Assembly (NCBI GenBank): GCA_025201365.1
Contig: JAIXMF010000002.1
Location: 2,285,015 to 2,349,014 of the forward strand
Direction of reading: 5' to 3'
Length of the DNA: 64,000 nucleotides
DNA from: Syncephalis plumigaleata
Lineage: Eukaryota; Zoopagomycota; Zoopagomycetes; Zoopagales; Piptocephalidaceae
Positions 61,775-64,000 of this stretch are shown here, piece after piece; position 1 is the first letter of the stretch; each line of letters starts with the position of its first letter. The notes below the pieces were generated by a model, which had not been told where the DNA came from, searched no databases, and saw only the letters and a program-made list of their open reading frames with translations. The translations under genes were made by a program, and so were the position numbers.

Positions 61775-62315
61775 TTAGAGATCTTTAGTAAGAGGCGGAT
61801 TAGCATTATCGGTACTACTTCGGGTGGTAGTCTCTCTGCTACTACTGCTGGTACTCGTTGATGACGCGGTGGTGGCGTCACGGAAACGACTAACTTGATC
61901 AACATGCTTAAATGGTACCTTACTTGGAGGCTCTCCACTATGCTCGTTACTCGTTGTCGTCTGTGTAGTGGCTGTGGTAGTTCCCGTCGATGCATTGCTA
62001 TTATTTGCTGTTTCAGGAGTGCTCGGCTTGCTCGATGGCGGGCTAGGCCCCTGATTCGTCATAGGTTGCTCAGCATTGGCGGAACCACTTGCGGTTGAAT
62101 CGGCTATTATTATCATTATCATTATCATTGTTGTTGTTATTTAGGAATAATTAACTAGGGCCAGTTGAGTCATTCGATTACCGTAGCTTACCTCGACGTA
62201 CAAAGCGTGTGCCCTGTAATAAATTAGTCGGTAAAGGTGAAGCATTTACATAGGTAATCTCACTGGCCATAAAAGCCAAGAGGAAGGCACTTAACAAAAC
62301 GATGTAGCGTTGCAT
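61775..62315 (-). CDS. small secreted Ser/Thr-rich protein
   Basis: Two exons (62315-62192, 62103-61775) in phase 1 give 150 residues. The signal peptide is clear (YIVLLSAFLLAFMASEIT, cleavage near VNA-SP). A short mature start with a dibasic FVRR site could be a Kex2-type processing point. The rest is Ser/Thr/Asn/Pro-rich without cysteines (KPSTPETANNSNASTGTTT), suited to heavy O-mannosylation. No GPI signal is visible at the C-terminus (NPPLTKDL). No family was recognised. Small secreted proteins of this type are often wall components or effectors, but nothing here shows which. Upstream at about 62408-62423 is a sequence whose reverse reads TTCCTCCCCTCACCGC. Confidence 0.65.
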
Positions 62316-64000
62316 ATTTATGACAACAACGATATTAGCAATAGGAATAGTAACAAACGGTAGATATGTTAGGGTACTTGAACAAAAGTGAATGAAGCTG
62401 ATACTTTCTACACCTGGCGGTGAGGGGAGGAACGATCATTCGTCTTTATTTCTGGGCTGTATGCCGGATAAACACGCGGTTACACTACATCTTAATAACC
62501 CGTCATTGTCATGCACTATGCCTGTTTGACCATGTTAGAATGATTGCCTCTTCTCTCTATGAGATTACTGGTCAACAAGCTTTATCCCAATTCGTTGACG
62601 TTTAAAGCTACGCATATCCTATAGAATATACCGTTCAATATCTAATGGCAATGGCAATTTTGAAGTATCATATTGCTCTAGTGTAGAAGTATTAGCTACC
62701 GCGAATATACTAAAACGTGCTAGAAAAGCTTTACACAGTACGACAGCATTATACGAAAAGACAAATATCAACACATGTACACATCGGCTGCCAGTGCTAT
62801 GCTTCATTTCATTTTACGCAAATGGTTAGCAGCGTAATAATATCTGTATTGACTAAATAATCAGACTTTTATTGGTACAAATGGTTAAAAAGTATCATCG
62901 CTAAATTGCCAAGATGCAACTATTGCATATCTAGTTGTATACATGTAGTCAAGTCCATTGCTGGCTATACTCCTAATGACGAGCACATCATATTGCAGCA
63001 GTACATTTAAAAGCTAGAATATTATTGTATCGAAATAGTGAATATGTTTTATTGATGATGAAATCATTAGATCATACAGCGATAGCAGTAGTTGTATGGT
63101 CATGCTGTGCGAGTGCCATCACATTCTCATTGCCTATATGATTGCTAATCGATTCAATGACAGATTAGCATTTTAGTAGTATGAATCAGTTATTGCTCGA
63201 TACTTACCGTATACTAATAGTGTATCCATGTCAATGCACGCACGATCACGTCAGATGATCAGTATCTATTGTGTTGTTCGATGATTTGCTATACAATTCA
63301 TTACAATGACTACAGGTAAATATACATCCATCGATATTAATGCATAATCAGTGAGTGGATGAGTGATATATTCTAGTTGGCTGTATACTGCTGATACTGA
63401 ATATGAATGATAGGAATAGCAGTGGTAGTAGTAGCTAGCTAGTTGTATTGGTTGAAAGCAAGGATGTTCAATAGAGTGTAGGAATACAGCGATATGTATG
63501 AAATTGATATGGTGTTTATTGGCTGAATGAGAATAGAAGCAGAGGGACAAGTAGTATGATAGCTGTAAGAGTGAATATAACGAATGAGCACATATGCTTA
63601 TAGAATACAAACAAATAAACAAATAAACAGAGTTGACACGACAAGAAAGAGGAGCAGCAGCAGCAGCAGCAGCTAGTGAATAGAGTGAATATCGCGTATA
63701 CATCACTTACCGTGTAGATTACAAATAAACAATAGAGATACGAGTGTATGAATAGAGTAGTGGACGAGTAAGCGAACGAGCTATCAGTACAAGCAACAAG
63801 CAGCGCAGTCAATAAACTATTAAGAAGCAGCGTTCGTTGTGAGCAATATTAACCAAACAATATGCTTTAGCAAGTGGCATACTGCCGGGAGAAGCTATAG
63901 CAGTACATTCCTGGTCGACTAACCTGCATGTACGCATATAAAGCTACTCTTAGTAGTCAATACAGACTGATGACGATACGAATACAAACTGGTAAGCAAA
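62316..64000. other. terminal region without a supported gene
   Basis: About 1.7 kb of AT-rich sequence. Minus-strand frames near 63266-63812 are low in complexity (Tyr/Ser/Leu) and include a (gca)n run at 63655-63673. A donor-like cttacc (63706-63711) could belong to the leader of a minus-strand gene beyond the window, but I see no ATG-initiated protein that is convincing. Confidence 0.4.

Noticed and set aside
63266-63812. Two overlapping minus-strand frames at the right end.
   Set aside because: Low-complexity Tyr/Ser/Leu/Cys sequence, no ATG in a sensible context, and an in-frame (gca)n artefact.

Overview
The window is nuclear DNA of a eukaryote, most probably an early-diverging fungus. 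Genes carry many short GT-AG introns (mostly 47-125 bp). The genome is AT-rich, with trinucleotide and TA microsatellites and Ser/Thr/Asn/Gln/His-rich protein tracts. The gene set is fungal: a STE24-type CAAX protease, an endosomal NHX exchanger, a ZRT3-like ZIP, a fungal-type GILT protein, mitochondrial ATPase inhibitor and mtSSB, and a fungus-type membrane family. Placement in Zoopagomycota or a neighbouring lineage is only a guess. About 24 protein genes are supported; no rRNA, tRNA, CRISPR or organellar sequence was recognised.

Layout. 1-4.1 kb: end of a C2H2 zinc-finger gene, a GALK-family sugar kinase (minus), mitochondrial ATPase inhibitor IF1 (plus). 4.5-8.6 kb: two paralogous membrane/coiled-coil genes head to head, the left copy with a one-base frame break. 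9.1-14.2 kb: membrane-anchored GILT-like protein and a BED-finger/hAT-derived gene. 15.1-19.0 kb: NHX antiporter and a secreted protein that looks like a degenerate kinase. 19.7-24.4 kb: two divergent paralogous M14 carboxypeptidases. 25.4-29.5 kb: an unknown membrane protein and an LMBR1-family protein. 30.0-31.8 kb: a secreted Asn-rich repeat protein. 32.9-42.8 kb: STE24, ZIP transporter, DHHC palmitoyltransferase, TMEM135-like protein. 43.5-45.2 kb: an ORF1-only non-LTR retroelement and a second 225-bp insertion, delimited by three copies of one 16-bp sequence. 45.2-52.7 kb: SET protein, mtSSB, TMEM198-like protein, PFK2/FBPase2, alpha/beta-hydrolase lacking the catalytic serine. 52.7-62.3 kb: MSH6, a secreted class 3 lipase, a small secreted Ser/Thr-rich protein. 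The last 1.7 kb holds no convincing gene.

Themes. There is no operon-like organisation. Two neighbouring loci are divergent paralogue pairs. Several products are secreted (two carboxypeptidases, lipase, repeat protein, kinase-like protein, small Ser/Thr-rich protein), fitting an absorptive or host-interacting fungus. At least three introns need a GC donor (AG|GCAAG) to keep frame. The observations most worth following are the ORF1-only retroelement cluster, the RPA-binding-like helix plus PIP box at the MSH6 N-terminus, the secreted kinase-like protein, and the active-site-altered hydrolases. Exon boundaries were placed by eye from splice consensus, phase and family conservation.
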